From Opitutaceae bacterium (GTDB lineage: Bacteria; Verrucomicrobiota; Verrucomicrobiia; Opitutales; Opitutaceae): a stretch of DNA of 58,642 bases. The stretch is from positions 1-58,642 of the forward strand of contig JAHCLN010000003.1 of assembly GCA_026125215.1 (NCBI GenBank), read 5' to 3'. Both the position numbers and the translations under genes were made by a program. Below the pieces are notes generated by a model that worked only from the letters and a program-made list of their open reading frames with translations, was not told the DNA's origin and searched no databases. Shown here piece after piece: positions 1 to 7,875 of the stretch (within the stretch, counting starts at the first letter, position 1; each line of letters opens with the position of its first letter).

Positions 1-1308
1 AAGCGCGAGTCCGGGCTGGCGGCGCATCTCCTCGCGCGCCAGGGCCAGGGCTTCCGTCCGCTGCTGGCCCGCGAGCAGCCGGTTGATCTCCCGCAACGCG
101 GCATAGGGGCGCAATGATGCCGGCAAGGTATCCCGGTCCGCCCACTGCTCCGCCTGCGAGCGGGCGAAGGGACGGTAAAGCGGGTCACCGATCACGATGT
201 TCTGCCAGCTGAGCGCCGGCAGCGCGTAGTAGGCGGCATCGCCGAGGCGGTGCCCCCGGGCCAGCATACGCAGCAGCAGCTGGGGCTGGTGCATCAGCTC
301 CAGATACGGCTCGAACACCGCGCCGCAGGTGACCGCGGCCCCGCGCGCCACCAGCGGACCACACCAGCCGGCGGTGGGCGAACGCAGGGTATCGGCAGAA
401 TTGCTGTGGATGTGCAGCGCGATGGCTCCCGGCGCGAAGCGGAAACCGGGCAGCGTGAAGGGGCCGTTGACGTGACGCGCATACCAGCCGAAATAAAGCG
501 CCGGCGCATCAAACCGCGCGCCGACGGGAAAAGTGCCCGGCTGCAATCTGACCTCCGGATCAAAGTGCAGCTCATCCAGCTGCCGGGCCGCCGCCTCGAG
601 CCAGCGCTCGCCCTGCTTGTGCGGTCCGCGCACATCCACGTAGGCCCGCCCCAGCAACCCGTGCAGCTCGGCGCTCACGGTCCGGTCGATCAACGCCATC
701 ACATCGGCCGCCGCCGGGCCGTCGAGCCGGGTCACCTTCACCACCTGCTCCAGGTCAAAACTGCCGGGTGCTTCGCTGAGGAAGAGCGGATTCCGGACGA
801 AGGCATTGATGTTGTAGTTGCCCGCCGCGAGCAGGGAGAGTTCGGAGTCCACCGCGCCCTGGTTCGTGCGGAATTCCGGCTTGTCCGTCATCGGCCGGGC
901 CGCCGCCGCCAGCGTCGGCTCGTGCCGGATCCGCAGCGGCACCCCCCGGCAAACCACGAGGTAGGAAATCCGGTGACCGGACGGGGCGTATTTGATGCGT
1001 CCGGCCTCATCGGTGAGGTTCATCCGGATGGCGCTAATCCAGCCACGCGTCACCAGCTCGTTTTGCAGGGGCTGCCAGAGCGTGCGCACAAAATCCGCCC
1101 AGCCGATGGTCTCCGTGGCGGCCAGCGACAGGGCGATGATGTTTTCCGCCGGCACCTTTCTTTGCGCGGCATAGTGCCGGGCGATGCGCAGCGAATCCGC
1201 GTCGTTCGCGTTGGCCAGGATGATCAGGCGCGCGGCAGCCTCGTCGGTCTCCGCCCAGGCCGCGGGCAGCAGGGCCAGCCAAAGGATCGCGATCCGCCAC
1301 CGGTTCAT
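1..1308 (-). CDS. TIGR03790 family secreted protein (C-terminus beyond left edge)
   Basis: A single open frame runs leftwards from an ATG at 1308 out of the window, so the C-terminus is missing. It starts with a short hydrophobic signal peptide (MNRWRIAILWLALLPAAWAE) and continues with the sequence pattern I associate with TIGR03790 proteins: RLIILANANDADSLRIARHY near the N-terminus, then YLVVCRGVPLRI about residue 115, and later ALHIHSNSADTLR. The family has no established function; members are secreted proteins of Verrucomicrobia, Planctomycetes and some Proteobacteria. It lies downstream of the amidase gene on the same strand with a gap of about 60 bases, so it may be co-transcribed. Reading-frame continuity was checked at the start, in the middle and at the left edge. 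Family assignment is by recall of sequence style, not by a search. Confidence 0.75.
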   Translation of the reverse strand, partial: MNRWRIAILWLALLPAAWAETDEAAARLIILANANDADSLRIARHYAAQRKVPAENIIALSLAATETIGWADFVRTLWQPLQNELVTRGWISAIRMNLTDEAGRIKYAPSGHRISYLVVCRGVPLRIRHEPTLAAAARPMTDKPEFRTNQGAVDSELSLLAAGNYNINAFVRNPLFLSEAPGSFDLEQVVKVTRLDGPAAADVMALIDRTVSAELHGLLGRAYVDVRGPHKQGERWLEAAARQLDELHFDPEVRLQPGTFPVGARFDAPALYFGWYARHVNGPFTLPGFRFAPGAIALHIHSNSADTLRSPTAGWCGPLVARGAAVTCGAVFEPYLELMHQPQLLLRMLARGHRLGDAAYYALPALSWQNIVIGDPLYRPFARSQAEQWADRDTLPASLRPYAALREINRLLAGQQRTEALALAREEMRRQPGLAL

Positions 1309-1369
1309 GCCGCCATTGTGGCGCCGCGGCCGCGCATTTCGAGACTGCATTCGCCCGCGGAAGAAAGTT

Positions 1370-2443
1370 TCAGGATCCGGGCGTGCGCTGACGACGGACG
1401 CCCTCAAGCATGGCGGCATACTGCCGGACCGCCTCCGCAATCGAGACCGCGACCTGCTGGCGGTAGGCCGGGGTCGCAATTTTCCTGGCCTCCTCGTCGT
1501 TGGACAAAAACCCCGCCTCCACCAGCACGGCCGGGCAGGTGGCGAGCCGCAGCACCGCCAGGCGCCCGCGCTTGAGCCCGCGGTCGGAAGCCTGCAGACC
1601 CGCGAGCAGTTCGCGGTGAACGGTGTAGCCCAGCAGGCTGTTCCAGTGGTCGTGGCGGTTGCCGAGATTGGCGATGCCCGCCGTGCTGTCCGCCCGCTCA
1701 AAATCGCTGTGCGAATACTGGAACTGCGGGGTCAGCGTGTAAACCTCGACGCCCGAAACCCGGTCGGCGCCGCTCTCGACCGAATTGTAATGGAGGCTGA
1801 TGAAAAGATCGGCCTTGGCCTGCGCCACCAGCGCGGCCCGGGCCTGCAGGTCCTCCGCCTTGCTGCGGGCCAGCTGGCGATCGTCGGCGCGGGTCAGCAC
1901 CACGGTGTAGCCCTGGGCCGTCAGCAGCGCCTTGAGCCGCCGCGCGGTGTCGAGCGTCAGCGTCTTCTCGTCGAGTCCCAGCCGCCGGTTCTGCATGCCG
2001 GGGTCGTTCCCGCCGTGGCCGGGGTCGATCAGGATAACCCTGATGGGGCCGGGCAACCGGACCTCGCCCTGTCCGGGGCGCAAAATCGGGGTCAGGAGTT
2101 TCTCGGCATCAATCCGGCCCACGTGCAGCCGGCCCTGCGCCAGCCGGAGGGGTTCGCCCAGAAACACGCGCACGCCGTTGATGCGGATGTCGCGGGTGTC
2201 CGCCTCCAGTTCGATCCGGTGCCACGTGTTGGCCAGCGTCAGCTTCCGGCCTGCGGCGGCCGGCGTGACGGTGAGCCCAAAGCGCGCGCCGAAGGCCGCG
2301 GCATCCACGTAATCGAGCCCGGCCAACCGGACCGTGGCGGGCCGCGAGGGCGCAGCACGCTCCGCGGCGGCGAAACCGGGAACGGTCAGGCCGATCAACA
2401 GCCACGCGATGACGCGGGCGAAGCTGAAAGCGGCGGCGCGCAC
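1370..2443 (-). CDS. N-acetylmuramoyl-L-alanine amidase (Amidase_3)
   Basis: A 357-residue secreted zinc amidase that should cleave the lactyl-amide bond between N-acetylmuramic acid and the stem peptide during cell separation and wall turnover. A signal peptide (residues 1-27) is followed by an AMIN-like region of about 130 residues and a catalytic domain beginning at ILIDPGHGGNDPG. Zinc and catalytic positions are visible as the His of DPGHGG, the Glu of GLDEKTL, the His of FISLHYNS and the Glu of VLVEAGFLS. The start is GTG at 2443, preceded by an unusually good Shine-Dalgarno (AGGAGG) four bases upstream; that motif overlaps the infC stop codon, so the gene is probably translated from the infC transcript. 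Family membership is clear; which paralogue (AmiA, B or C) is not. Confidence 0.93.
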   Translation of the reverse strand: MRAAAFSFARVIAWLLIGLTVPGFAAAERAAPSRPATVRLAGLDYVDAAAFGARFGLTVTPAAAGRKLTLANTWHRIELEADTRDIRINGVRVFLGEPLRLAQGRLHVGRIDAEKLLTPILRPGQGEVRLPGPIRVILIDPGHGGNDPGMQNRRLGLDEKTLTLDTARRLKALLTAQGYTVVLTRADDRQLARSKAEDLQARAALVAQAKADLFISLHYNSVESGADRVSGVEVYTLTPQFQYSHSDFERADSTAGIANLGNRHDHWNSLLGYTVHRELLAGLQASDRGLKRGRLAVLRLATCPAVLVEAGFLSNDEEARKIATPAYRQQVAVSIAEAVRQYAAMLEGVRRQRTPGS

Positions 2444-2452
2444 GGCGCCTCC

Positions 2453-3100
2453 TCAGGCGCCGGCGGGCGGCGGTGCGTCGTCCCCGGACTCCTCTTCATC
2501 CTCCACCGCAAACTTCGGCTTGCGCTTGTTCGCCGGCAGGGGGGTGAGCATGACGTTGATGTTTCGCCCGATGAGCTTGGGCGGAGAATCGGGGTGGCCC
2601 ATGCCGGCCAGTTCGGCGACGGCGCGCTTCATGACCTCGAAGCCGATCTCCGTGTGGGCCATCTCGCGGCCGCGGAACTTGAGCCGCATCTTCACCTTGT
2701 TGCCGTGGCCGAGGAACTCCTCTGCGTGGCGCAGCTTGGTAAAAAAGTCGCCGTCGGCGATGCGCGCCGTGAACTCGATCTCCTTGATCTTGCTGGCCGT
2801 GGATTTGACGTGGGAGGTCTTCTTTGACTCTTCGTAGACGTATTTGCCGAAATCCATGATACGGCAGACCGGCGGCGTGGCGTTGGGCGCCACCTCGACG
2901 AGGTCGAGGCCGACCTCAAGCGCGAGCACGATGGCCTTGGCCGTGTCGATGATGCCGAGCTGCTTGCCCTCGGGGGAAATGAGCCGCACCTGCGGGACCT
3001 TGATGCGGTGATTGCGACGGATGTTCGCAAACGGGTCGTTGTTGCGACGCTGGTAATAGCCGGAACGGTTGCCGCCGGCGGAAGGAAACGAATTGGCCAT
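2453..3100 (-). CDS. infC: translation initiation factor IF-3
   Basis: A 215-residue IF-3, which binds the 30S subunit, blocks premature 50S joining and proofreads the start codon. The N-terminal domain shows VRLISPEGKQLGI and APNATPPVCRIMDFGKY, both diagnostic. The C-terminal domain carries the HVKSTASKIKEIEF, GNKVKMRLKFRGREM and NVMLTPLPANKR segments. The acidic tail (EDEEESGDDAPPPAGA) is longer than in E. coli. ATG at 3100 is taken as the start; a TTG directly before it (3103) is possible and would be of interest because infC often uses a rare start codon for autoregulation. It heads a short operon with the amidase, whose ribosome binding site lies in the infC stop region. rpmI and rplT, the usual infC neighbours, are not adjacent here. 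Confidence 0.97.
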   Translation of the reverse strand: MANSFPSAGGNRSGYYQRRNNDPFANIRRNHRIKVPQVRLISPEGKQLGIIDTAKAIVLALEVGLDLVEVAPNATPPVCRIMDFGKYVYEESKKTSHVKSTASKIKEIEFTARIADGDFFTKLRHAEEFLGHGNKVKMRLKFRGREMAHTEIGFEVMKRAVAELAGMGHPDSPPKLIGRNINVMLTPLPANKRKPKFAVEDEEESGDDAPPPAGA

Positions 3101-3181
3101 CAAGTAAGGTTGGGTCTGCTGAGCTGGATCGGGATGCTTCTCGCCGGTCGGCCGGGATATGACAACATCTAATTGGCGGCT

Positions 3182-3577
3182 TCAGACGCTGAAGCTCTCG
3201 CCGCACGAGCAGCTGGCCTTGGCGTTGGGATTGGCGAATTTGAAGCCACCGGCGATCAGGCGGTCGGAGTAATCGACCTCGGTGCCCTTCAGGTAGAGGG
3301 CGGTCTTGCCGTCCACCAGCACGTCGACACCCGCGGTGCGGACCACGATGTCGCCCCGCCGCGGTTCGGGCGCAAACTTCAGCTTGTAACTGAGACCGTT
3401 GCAGCCGCCGCCGCTGATCGCGATGCGCAGCCATCCGCCCTGCTGTTCGCGGGCGATGAGCGCGGCGACCTTGCGCCCCGCCGCGGCGGTGAGGCGGACC
3501 AGGGTTTCATTGCCCTCCCGGACGCCCTCGGGAAGGGCGCCGGAAACGGGTGTGACGGTGGCCGGAGTGACGGACAT
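3182..3577 (-). CDS. iron-sulfur cluster assembly accessory protein, IscA/ErpA/HesB family
   Basis: A 131-residue A-type carrier protein that receives Fe-S clusters from a scaffold and hands them to apo-enzymes. The three invariant cysteines are present: one in ISGGGCNGLSYKLKF and two in the C-terminal ASCSCGESFSV. ATG at 3577 is preferred over an in-frame GTG at 3595 because the latter adds six residues with no family resemblance. The gene sits between the subtilase gene and infC on the same strand and no isc or suf cluster is nearby. Discrimination between ErpA, IscA and SufA types is not attempted. Confidence 0.93.
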   Translation of the reverse strand: MSVTPATVTPVSGALPEGVREGNETLVRLTAAAGRKVAALIAREQQGGWLRIAISGGGCNGLSYKLKFAPEPRRGDIVVRTAGVDVLVDGKTALYLKGTEVDYSDRLIAGGFKFANPNAKASCSCGESFSV

Positions 3578-3625
3578 GCAGGGACAGCGTTGCACCCCGC
3601 ACGGCGCGGGGCAAGCGCCGCCGGC

Positions 3626-5497
3626 TCAATTCCCGCGGCGGGTCTGCAGCAGTTCGAAGCTGCGGCGCGGGTTGATGAGGTTGATGCGGCCGTCGGCGCT
3701 GCGCTCCGCGCCGTCCATGATCAGCGCGGTGAGCGCGGCCACGTCGAGCGCGGGGTCGAGCGCCAGCAGCTTGCCGGCGAGGTTGGCGACGTTGGGCGCC
3801 GCCATGGAAGTGCCGGAGTATTTCATCCGCTCGCCGCCGGGCAGCCAGCTTTCGACCTCGAAACCGTTGGCGTGGACGTCGACATTCGCGCCGAAGCTGG
3901 TGAAGGAGGTTTCCTCGCCGGCCTGGTCCACGGCGCCGACGGTGAGGACGTTGGGCAGGTCGATCCCGGAAGGGATGAATTCCTCGAAAGCGGCGTCGTT
4001 GTCGCTGTTGCCGGCCGCGGCGATGAAGAGGATCTCCGGCGCCTCGCGCATGGCCTCGGTGAGCGCGGTGCGGGCGATCTCAAACAGCTCGCGGGAGGTC
4101 TGCCGGCGTTCCTCGGGCGTGCCGCCGGCGCCGTTGGCCTCGAAGGCGGCCTCGATGCCGCGCGGCGAGCCGCCCCAGCTCATGTTCACCACCCGCACGC
4201 CGTGCTTTTTGAAATAGGCCACGACCGCGCGGGCGGCGGCGGCGTCCTTCTCCGCCTGTTCGCGCGTCGGCACGTCGGGGATCATGCGGTGGTCAAAGGT
4301 CAGGCGGGCCGTGAGCACGCGGATGGCGGGATTGCCCGCCGCCGCGATACCGGCGACGTGCGTGCCGTGGGTGTAGTTGCCGAAGAGGTTGAGACTTTCG
4401 ATGAACGGCTTCACGTCGGCGGGGGCGAGCCCGGCCAGATGCTGGCGCAGCGCAGCGGACTCCGGGCTGTCGATGCTGGCCTGCAGGTCGAGGAGACCCT
4501 TGGTCCAGTTGCGCGCCGTGGGATAAAGCGCCATCTGCTCCTCCGTGAGGCTCACGAGCAGCTCGGGCACGGGGTTGGACTTCATGTCGTAGGCGATGCC
4601 GTGGATGTCATCCACGTAGCCATTGCCGTCCGTGTCGGCGCCGTCAGCCTGTTCGGTCGCGTTGGTCCACAACTGGCCCGGCAGCACCGCCGGGTCCAGG
4701 CCGCTGTCCCAGATGGCGACCACCACGGGAGTCAGGGTCGCGTCGGGCGCGAGCGTGATGTCGCGTTCGGGCCAGATGTTGGGCTTTTCCACCTGGTTGG
4801 CCTCGATGACCGCGGCCAGCGCCGCCACGCGCTCGGCCTTGAGCGGAAGATAGTGGGCCACGGACACACGTTGGTTGACCAGGGTCGTGGCGACGTCGCC
4901 GCTGATGCTCCCGGTCTTGTCCACGCCGGGCTGCAGCGCGGCGTCGAGGTTGCCGACGATCAGGGCCTCGGAAACGATCTCGGCCGAAGCACGGGCCGAC
5001 TTGAGGTTGTCGGCCACCACGGTCCACGGCAGCGCCTGGAGCTTGGCCGAGTAAATGCGGGCGAAGGCCGCGCGGAACGCATCCTCGGTGGCGTAGTCGC
5101 CGCTCTCCCTCGCCTCCATGTAGCTGTCGGCCAGCAGCCCGGTGGTCAGGCGGCTGGCGGGCTTTTCTTCGAGCTCGCGCACCAGCGCCAGACGGGAACG
5201 CGCGGACGCGTAGTCGCCGGCGTGGAGGTCCATCGTCATCAGCGTGAGCAGAATGCCCTGCAGGGTCGTGCGGTCGGCGATGTCATAATCGTTGAGGAGT
5301 TTCTCCAGGTCCGCGCGCACGGCGGCGGCGAGACCGGCGTAGACTGCATCGTCGGTCACGACATCGGTCACCCGGCCGGAAAACTCGTAGTTGAAGCGCG
5401 GCAGCTGGTCCTGCGAGGTGATGCGCGGCTTGTCCGCCCAGGCGGTGGAAACCAGGAGCAGGGTTGCGGTCAGGAGACGGAACAGTGGGTTGGTCAT
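3626..5497 (-). CDS. secreted subtilisin-like serine protease (S8)
   Basis: A 623-residue exported protease with a signal peptide (residues 1-21, ending STAWA). The catalytic triad is intact: Asp264 in VVVAIWDSGLD, His377 in NYTHGTHVAGIAAAG and Ser564 in KYSGTSMAAPNVANLAG, with the oxyanion Asn in IAAAGNSDN. Two things are unusual. An N-terminal extension of about 230 residues of mostly helical character precedes the protease domain, and the Asp-to-His spacing is about 113 residues because of an insert. The insert contains DTDGNGYVDDIHG, which resembles a calcium-binding loop. The N-terminal part could be a prodomain or a binding module; I do not recognise it. It has no obvious functional link to the flanking Fe-S and pdxA genes. 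Confidence 0.92.
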   Translation of the reverse strand: MTNPLFRLLTATLLLVSTAWADKPRITSQDQLPRFNYEFSGRVTDVVTDDAVYAGLAAAVRADLEKLLNDYDIADRTTLQGILLTLMTMDLHAGDYASARSRLALVRELEEKPASRLTTGLLADSYMEARESGDYATEDAFRAAFARIYSAKLQALPWTVVADNLKSARASAEIVSEALIVGNLDAALQPGVDKTGSISGDVATTLVNQRVSVAHYLPLKAERVAALAAVIEANQVEKPNIWPERDITLAPDATLTPVVVAIWDSGLDPAVLPGQLWTNATEQADGADTDGNGYVDDIHGIAYDMKSNPVPELLVSLTEEQMALYPTARNWTKGLLDLQASIDSPESAALRQHLAGLAPADVKPFIESLNLFGNYTHGTHVAGIAAAGNPAIRVLTARLTFDHRMIPDVPTREQAEKDAAAARAVVAYFKKHGVRVVNMSWGGSPRGIEAAFEANGAGGTPEERRQTSRELFEIARTALTEAMREAPEILFIAAAGNSDNDAAFEEFIPSGIDLPNVLTVGAVDQAGEETSFTSFGANVDVHANGFEVESWLPGGERMKYSGTSMAAPNVANLAGKLLALDPALDVAALTALIMDGAERSADGRINLINPRRSFELLQTRRGN

Positions 5498-5512
5498 GGG
5501 TGAAAGCTGGGG

Positions 5513-6439
5513 TCAACGGCGCCGAAAGGCAATCTGCCTCCGCGCCACGGTCACGGCGTTGGCAAAGCTGCGGGCGCTCGCCCGGCTGCGCCCGGCCAGG
5601 GCAAAGCCGGTGCCGTGGTCGGGACTCGTGCGCACGAACGGCAGGCCGAGCGTGACGTTCACGGCCTCGTCAAAGTCCACCGTCTTCAGCGGCGCGAGGC
5701 CCTGGTCGTGATAGAGCGCGACCACCACGTCGAACTCGCCGTTGAGCGCGCGCGCAAAAAGCGTGTCGGCCGGCTGGCAGGCGGAGAGCCCGGGGTGCCG
5801 CGCCCGCAATTTGTCCAGACACGGATCCAGGAAATCGCGCTCTTCCTCGCCCAGCCGGCCGGCCTCGCCGGCATGGGGATTGAGCCCGCAGACGCCGATG
5901 CGCGGGGCCGGGATGCCTTCGGATCTCGCCAGTTCGTCGGCCGCGGCCACGGTGCGCTGCAAGAGCCGCGGACCGAGCAGCTGCGGCACCTCGACGAGCG
6001 GCACATGCCAGGTCGCAAGCACGACGCGCAGCCGGCCGCCGCAAAACGCCATCACCGGATCCCCGCCCCAGCGGGCGGCAAAGAACTCCGTCTGCCCGGG
6101 AAATTCATAACCGATCGCCGCGAGCCGGGACTTGCTCACGGGGCCGGTGACCACGCCCGCAAACTCTCCCGTCTGGCAGCCGGCGGCCGCGCGCTCCATG
6201 GCGGCCCAGGCCACCAAGGCGCCCTGCCCTTCCGGCTGCCCCGGCACGGCCAAAAAATCCTCGGCGCCCACGGCAATCTTGCGCACCGCGGCCGGCAACG
6301 TCTCCAGCCAGCGCGGCGGACCGATGACCGCCACACCGCCCGCCTCCCCGGGATGCGCCGCCAGCCAGGCCGCGATGACTTCCGGGCCGACGCCGGCCGG
6401 ATCGCCGCAGGTCAGGGCCAGCTCAACCGGCATCGTCAT
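5513..6439 (-). CDS. pdxA: 4-hydroxythreonine-4-phosphate dehydrogenase
   Basis: A 308-residue NAD-dependent dehydrogenase of the DXP-dependent pyridoxal phosphate pathway; it oxidises 4-phosphohydroxy-L-threonine to the precursor that PdxJ condenses. Family motifs are LALTCGDPAGVGPE at the start, VTGPVSKSRL, and the three metal-ligand histidines in TWHVPL, CGLNPHAGE and ALYHDQG. In the substrate-binding loop the usual GHTE reads GQTE (PGQTEFFAA), so a normally conserved His is Gln. The start is ATG at 6439 (MTMPVELA), or 6433 two codons later; either overlaps the lpxA stop by a few codons, suggesting coupled translation. The position next to lpxA is shared with many Gram-negative genomes only loosely. 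Confidence 0.93.
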   Translation of the reverse strand: MTMPVELALTCGDPAGVGPEVIAAWLAAHPGEAGGVAVIGPPRWLETLPAAVRKIAVGAEDFLAVPGQPEGQGALVAWAAMERAAAGCQTGEFAGVVTGPVSKSRLAAIGYEFPGQTEFFAARWGGDPVMAFCGGRLRVVLATWHVPLVEVPQLLGPRLLQRTVAAADELARSEGIPAPRIGVCGLNPHAGEAGRLGEEERDFLDPCLDKLRARHPGLSACQPADTLFARALNGEFDVVVALYHDQGLAPLKTVDFDEAVNVTLGLPFVRTSPDHGTGFALAGRSRASARSFANAVTVARRQIAFRRR

Positions 6440-7187
6440 CCCCGCCTTCCCTCGCCCGGCGCGCGCGCGCGAAGCTGCGCTTGCCGCCGGCGAAAAACTC
6501 CAGGAACCGCCGCGCCTCGGGCGTTTGGCAGTCGCCGGCCGCAAGGACTGCCGCGGCCACGGCGCGGATGTTGCCGGGCGTGAAATAGACGGCCTCGAAC
6601 GCCCGCTTGAGCTCCGCGATCGCCGCCCGGCTGAAACCCCGGCGCTTCAGGCCGACCACGTTGAAGCCGATCACGGCGTCGCGCTCCGCCACCATCGTGA
6701 AGTGCGGCACGTCGCGCGTGATCGCCGCCAGTCCCGCCACCATCACGCCTTCGCCGATGCGGCAAAACTGGTGGACGGCCGCCCCGCCGCCGAGAAAGGT
6801 GTGGTCGCCCACGCTGACGTGGCCCGCCAGCAAGGCGGCGTTGGCCAAAACCACGTCGTTCCCCACGACGCAGTCATGCGCCACGTGGCTCGTGGCCATG
6901 AGGAAGCAGCGTTCCCCGATCACGGTCGCCGCGCCCGCGTGGATGGAGCGGTTGATCGTAACGTGCTCGCGGATGACCGTGCCCGCGCCGACCGTCACGC
7001 CCGCGGGCGTGGCGCGGTCGAACTTCAGATACTGCGGATCCCCGCCGACGACCGCGAAGGGATGCACGACCACGCGGTCGCCCAGCACGCAGTGCTTCGT
7101 CACGACCGCGTAGGCCTGGATCTCACAATCGGCGCCCAGGCGGGCGCCCGGCTCGACGATGGCGGTGGGATGAATCACGGTGGCCAT
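6423..7187 (-). CDS. lpxA: acyl-ACP--UDP-N-acetylglucosamine O-acyltransferase
   Basis: A 254-residue left-handed beta-helix acyltransferase catalysing the first step of lipid A synthesis in the cytoplasm. Hexapeptide repeats begin at residue 1 (VIHPTAIVEPGARLG) and run to about residue 185. The catalytic His is His104 in ATSHVAHDC and the supporting His is His123 in LAGHVSVGD. The C-terminal helical segment (RGFSRAAIAELKRAF) is typical of LpxA. The C-terminal basic and acidic tail is longer than in E. coli. Presence of this gene shows that the organism makes lipid A and has an outer membrane. ATG at 7187 is used because the homology begins there. lpxB, lpxD and fabZ are not in the window. 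Confidence 0.95.
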   Translation of the reverse strand: MATVIHPTAIVEPGARLGADCEIQAYAVVTKHCVLGDRVVVHPFAVVGGDPQYLKFDRATPAGVTVGAGTVIREHVTINRSIHAGAATVIGERCFLMATSHVAHDCVVGNDVVLANAALLAGHVSVGDHTFLGGGAAVHQFCRIGEGVMVAGLAAITRDVPHFTMVAERDAVIGFNVVGLKRRGFSRAAIAELKRAFEAVYFTPGNIRAVAAAVLAAGDCQTPEARRFLEFFAGGKRSFARARRAREGGDDDAG

Positions 7188-7191
7188 GGCG

Positions 7192-7821
7192 TCATTCCTT
7201 GCCCCGGCGCGGGGTGCGCGGGGTCCGCTCGGGAAACATGTCGAGCTGGGCATCCTTCAGCAGATCGTAGTTTTTCATCAGGCGCATCACCTGCAGCGTG
7301 TCGCTCTTGGTGTAGTTCTGGTTCACCTCGATCTTGTCGAGCAGGTCCAGCAACATGGAACGGAAGGAAATGATCGCGTCCACGCCGCGCTCCTTCAGCA
7401 GCGCGATGCTCTGCGAACGGAAGGGCTCGGCCGTCGGCAGGCTGGGCAGCACGAGGATCTTGGTCAGGTCGCCCTCGCCCGGCGCGGGGGCCGGAAAAAA
7501 GCGGGTGACGTTCTTTAGCACGTTCTCCTCGAGGAAACCGAAGATGTCGGGGCTGTTCTTGAGCATGTTCGGCGTGAAGACGCCGGTGTGCCAGCCCTTC
7601 ACCGCCACCACGGCTTTCTGGATGAAGGGCAGCTCGGTCGAGAAGAGGAAAAAGTCGGGTTTGCGCGAGCCGGGCTGCCACGCGGGGTTGAAGACCAGCA
7701 GGTCCACCTCCTCGGTGCTCGTCTTGCGGCGCGCCGACACCTGGTATTTGCGCACCTGGCGGACCAGGAAGCCGTTTTGTTCGAAATACTCGCGGACGAT
7801 GCCTTCGTCGATCGCAGCCAT
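7192..7821 (-). CDS. conserved protein of unknown function
   Basis: A 209-residue soluble protein that starts with ATG at 7821 (MAAIDEGIVREYFEQNGFLV) and stops four bases before lpxA. I do not recognise it confidently. Residues about 38-75 read EEVDLLVFNP, then ELPFIQKAVVAVKGWHTG, a layout of an acidic strand followed by a K-containing strand that loosely recalls PD-(D/E)XK nuclease folds. That is speculation. The C-terminus is charged and ends in a basic tail (ERTPRTPRRGKE). There is no signal peptide or membrane segment. Tight spacing with lpxA and pdxA suggests one transcription unit, so it may be a clade-specific cytosolic protein linked to envelope biogenesis only by position. Confidence 0.8.
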   Translation of the reverse strand: MAAIDEGIVREYFEQNGFLVRQVRKYQVSARRKTSTEEVDLLVFNPAWQPGSRKPDFFLFSTELPFIQKAVVAVKGWHTGVFTPNMLKNSPDIFGFLEENVLKNVTRFFPAPAPGEGDLTKILVLPSLPTAEPFRSQSIALLKERGVDAIISFRSMLLDLLDKIEVNQNYTKSDTLQVMRLMKNYDLLKDAQLDMFPERTPRTPRRGKE

Positions 7822-7875
7822 GGTCGGTCGTTATCGCGCAATCACCGCCGGAACGGAAGCGCGGAATTGTTGCCC

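Noticed and set aside
7192..7821. Calling the unknown protein next to lpxA a PD-(D/E)XK nuclease
   Set aside because: Only a loose acidic-strand and lysine pattern is visible, with no proper catalytic spacing; structure prediction would be needed.
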